NCBI GenBank assembly: GCA_942492635.1
Contig: CALOFP010000002.1
Coordinates: forward strand, 124,001 to 188,000
DNA: 64,000 nt
Reading direction: 5' to 3'
Origin: CALOFP01 sp942492635
Lineage (GTDB): Bacteria > UBP6 > UBA1177 > CALOFP01
Shown here: in pieces, positions 62,236 through 64,000 of the stretch
Layout: each line of letters opens with the position of its first letter
Numbering within the stretch: the first letter of the stretch is position 1
The notes under the pieces: generated by a model
What the model was told of the DNA's origin: nothing
Databases searched by the model: none
Seen by the model: the letters and a program-made list of their open reading frames with translations, nothing else
Position numbers and translations under genes: made by a program

Positions 62236-64000
62236 ATGAGATTTTTAAAATACATTCTTTTCCTTGTGGTTTTGTGTCCGATAGCTTCTCTTTCCGCTCT
62301 TGATCCGGAGAAAAAAGTACATCAGTATCACGTTTCTTCATGGGAGAGCGAAGACGGATTGCCTCAAAATACGGTCTACTCCATCGTACAGTCGAAAGAG
62401 GGGTACCTCTGGCTCGGGACAATGGAGGGACTTGTACGTTTTGACGGCAAGAATTTTTCAGTATTCGACCGAAGCAGTCTCAAGGGACTTAAGGAAAACT
62501 GGGTATGGAGCCTGATGGAGGATAGGCAGGGGCGTCTCTGGATAGGCACCTACAGCGGCGGACTCTATCTAATGGAGAACGGTAAAATAACCGACCTTGA
62601 AGAGTTCAAACCCAGACGTATCAGCGCCCTTTTTGAAGACTCACTCGGGCGAATCTGGATAGGAACCCTGGATGACGGACTGCATCTATACAGGGACGGA
62701 TCCTTTTCAAAGGTGAAAACCGGGAAAAGGAATCTTCCAGTTACTGCAGTTGTCGAGTTGAACGCCGGATTTCTTATTTTCGGTACGGAACACGGGCAGC
62801 TTTTTTCATACCGAGGGTCTTCCTTTCATCAGTATATTCCTAAGTATGCCTCTGAGCTGGGATCTATTCGCGCCATAGTCAAGGATGGTGGCGACAGACT
62901 CTATGTCGGTGGAAACAACGGACTTCTGCTTCTCGAGCGTGAAAAGATGCCTCGATTTCTCACTAATCAGCTGCCGGCCAGAAGGGTCATGACGCTGAAA
63001 CGTGACAGCAGAGGACAGATCTGGATAGGAACATATGGCGGAGGGCTCAGCCGCTATAAAAACGGAAAGATGGAAACCATAGCTATTCCGGATGGATTGA
63101 GGGGTAACATTGTAATTTCTCTTTCCGAAGATAAGGAGGAGAATCTTTGGGTCGGAACCCTCGGAGGAGGCCTTTCAAGAGTAAAGGATGCTCCCTTCTC
63201 AATTATCGGAAAGAGGGACGGCATCAAGGGAGATATCGTACTCGCGCTGTTTGAGGACAGGTCCGGGAAAATCTGGGCGGGTACGGACGGAAGTGCTGTT
63301 TACAGTATCGAAGATGGTCGTGCGACCGCCTTCAATCCTGCAGGATTTCCAAAAAATCCTACACTCTTTTCAGTTGCCGAAGACAACTCGGGTGGGATCT
63401 ATTTTTCTCTGCAGGACAGGGGAATTTTCCGTTTCAGGGATGGAAAGCTCGATCAGGTCGGGCAACCGATTCTAAAAAACCGGACGAACGTTCTTGTAAT
63501 GCACAGAACTCCATCCGGAGATCTTTGGATGGGAACAGTCAACAGAGGTCTATACAGCTTGAAAGTGGGCAGGTACCAACATTTCAGCAAGGAGACGGGG
63601 CTTTCCAGCAATATGATTCTTTCTCTCGCATCCGACAGCAAAGGGGGACTCTGGATCGGTACCCAGGACAGGGGGATAGATCTTCTCTCGAAAGAGGGTG
63701 TCAGGAACTTCGGAAGGAAGGAGGGCCTTTCAGGAGGAGAGATCAGCGCCCTTTACATTGACAAGCAGGATTTCGTATGGGCAGGTACCTTCGGAAGGGG
63801 ACTTAATCTGATAAGGAATGGAAAGGCGACAGTTTTTACAAGGGAAAACGGGCTGTTTGACGACAATATATATGTAATTCTCGAGGATAACAACGAAAAA
63901 CTCTGGATGTCTGGAAATAGGGGTGTCTGGTGGGTCAGAAAATCGGATCTTCTGGAGCTTGCGGACGGAAAAAGGACGCGGGTTCAATCTGTCAATTACG
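62236..64000 (+). CDS. Two-component propeller sensor protein (3' part outside window)
   Basis: The first 588 codons of a large sensor; it stays open to the right edge. A signal peptide (about 1-20, ending SLSA) is followed by at least thirteen propeller strands with the WIGTxxGGL motif (LWLGTMEGL, LWIGTYSGGL, IWIGTYGGGL, LWMGTVNRGL and others), so two seven-bladed ligand-binding propellers in the periplasm. Proteins of this type continue with a Y_Y_Y domain, a membrane helix and a kinase or GGDEF output that is not seen here. Ten codons upstream (62206) a second in-frame ATG exists; a GAGGAG lies 14 bases before the ATG at 62236, so either start is possible. Confidence 0.88.
   Translation, partial: MRFLKYILFLVVLCPIASLSALDPEKKVHQYHVSSWESEDGLPQNTVYSIVQSKEGYLWLGTMEGLVRFDGKNFSVFDRSSLKGLKENWVWSLMEDRQGRLWIGTYSGGLYLMENGKITDLEEFKPRRISALFEDSLGRIWIGTLDDGLHLYRDGSFSKVKTGKRNLPVTAVVELNAGFLIFGTEHGQLFSYRGSSFHQYIPKYASELGSIRAIVKDGGDRLYVGGNNGLLLLEREKMPRFLTNQLPARRVMTLKRDSRGQIWIGTYGGGLSRYKNGKMETIAIPDGLRGNIVISLSEDKEENLWVGTLGGGLSRVKDAPFSIIGKRDGIKGDIVLALFEDRSGKIWAGTDGSAVYSIEDGRATAFNPAGFPKNPTLFSVAEDNSGGIYFSLQDRGIFRFRDGKLDQVGQPILKNRTNVLVMHRTPSGDLWMGTVNRGLYSLKVGRYQHFSKETGLSSNMILSLASDSKGGLWIGTQDRGIDLLSKEGVRNFGRKEGLSGGEISALYIDKQDFVWAGTFGRGLNLIRNGKATVFTRENGLFDDNIYVILEDNNEKLWMSGNRGVWWVRKSDLLELADGKRTRVQSVNY

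Overview
This window most likely comes from the chromosome of a diderm bacterium of the former Deltaproteobacteria, probably Myxococcota or a neighbouring lineage. The reasons are: many lipoproteins whose mature ends are rich in Asp, Ser and Glu; an OmpA protein with thrombospondin type-3 calcium repeats; PilZ proteins; a large secreted protein ending in a Cys-rich, MYXO-CTERM-like tail; and a very long S41/PDZ protease. The placement is inferred from protein style, since no rRNA or marker tree is available. There is no sign of phage, plasmid, insertion sequence or CRISPR. The intergenic stretches are AT-rich and the genes are mostly in tight, overlapping operons.

Layout. 1-11.8 kb, minus strand: an edge-cut lipoprotein, a PhnP-like metallo-hydrolase with a coiled-coil partner and a possible 46-residue ORF, motAB, a REC-GGDEF diguanylate cyclase, a long-chain acyl-CoA ligase, rluB, secA and a small zinc protein. 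11.8-15.3 kb: a serine hydrolase, then the classic rpmH-rnpA-yidD-yidC block ending in a clear terminator; dnaA and oriC are not beside it. 15.7-17.7 kb, minus strand: fructose-bisphosphate aldolase, ribosomal protein L28 and, packed directly behind L28, two EutN/CcmL-type microcompartment vertex proteins. 17.8-34 kb, plus strand: ApbE, a small Cys protein, a zinc-ribbon P-loop ATPase, a Lys-rich lipoprotein, the OmpA/TSP3 lipoprotein and a PilZ protein, followed by a six-gene block (24.7-31.0 kb) and a giant C-terminal-processing protease. 34-43 kb: an aminotransferase, a second PilZ-like protein, the 1041-residue surface protein, an initiator tRNA, a PlsC-type acyltransferase and a TPR-like membrane protein. 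43-53 kb: leuS, holA, a PI-PLC-like lipoprotein and a sensor kinase overlapping a REC-kinase gene. 53-64 kb: a BioH-like hydrolase with cca, a D-amino-acid lyase, an HTH regulator with a lipoprotein hydrolase, an RCC1-repeat lipoprotein, an intergenic array with exact 41-bp period, an EamA transporter and an edge-cut two-component propeller sensor.

The best candidate for an undescribed system is 24.7-31.0 kb. Two genes look like the two parts of a long MutL (GlmL)-family protein. The first keeps the MutL fold pattern but has lost the nucleotide-binding motif; the second is a lipoyl/biotinyl-like module. Four membrane proteins follow, each joined to the next by a 4-8 nt overlap, and the set lies between envelope lipoproteins and the protease. 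No glutamate mutase genes are present, so the block probably does something at the membrane rather than in glutamate fermentation. Secondary highlights are the 41-bp array at 60652-60897 and the vertex proteins in the L28 transcript.
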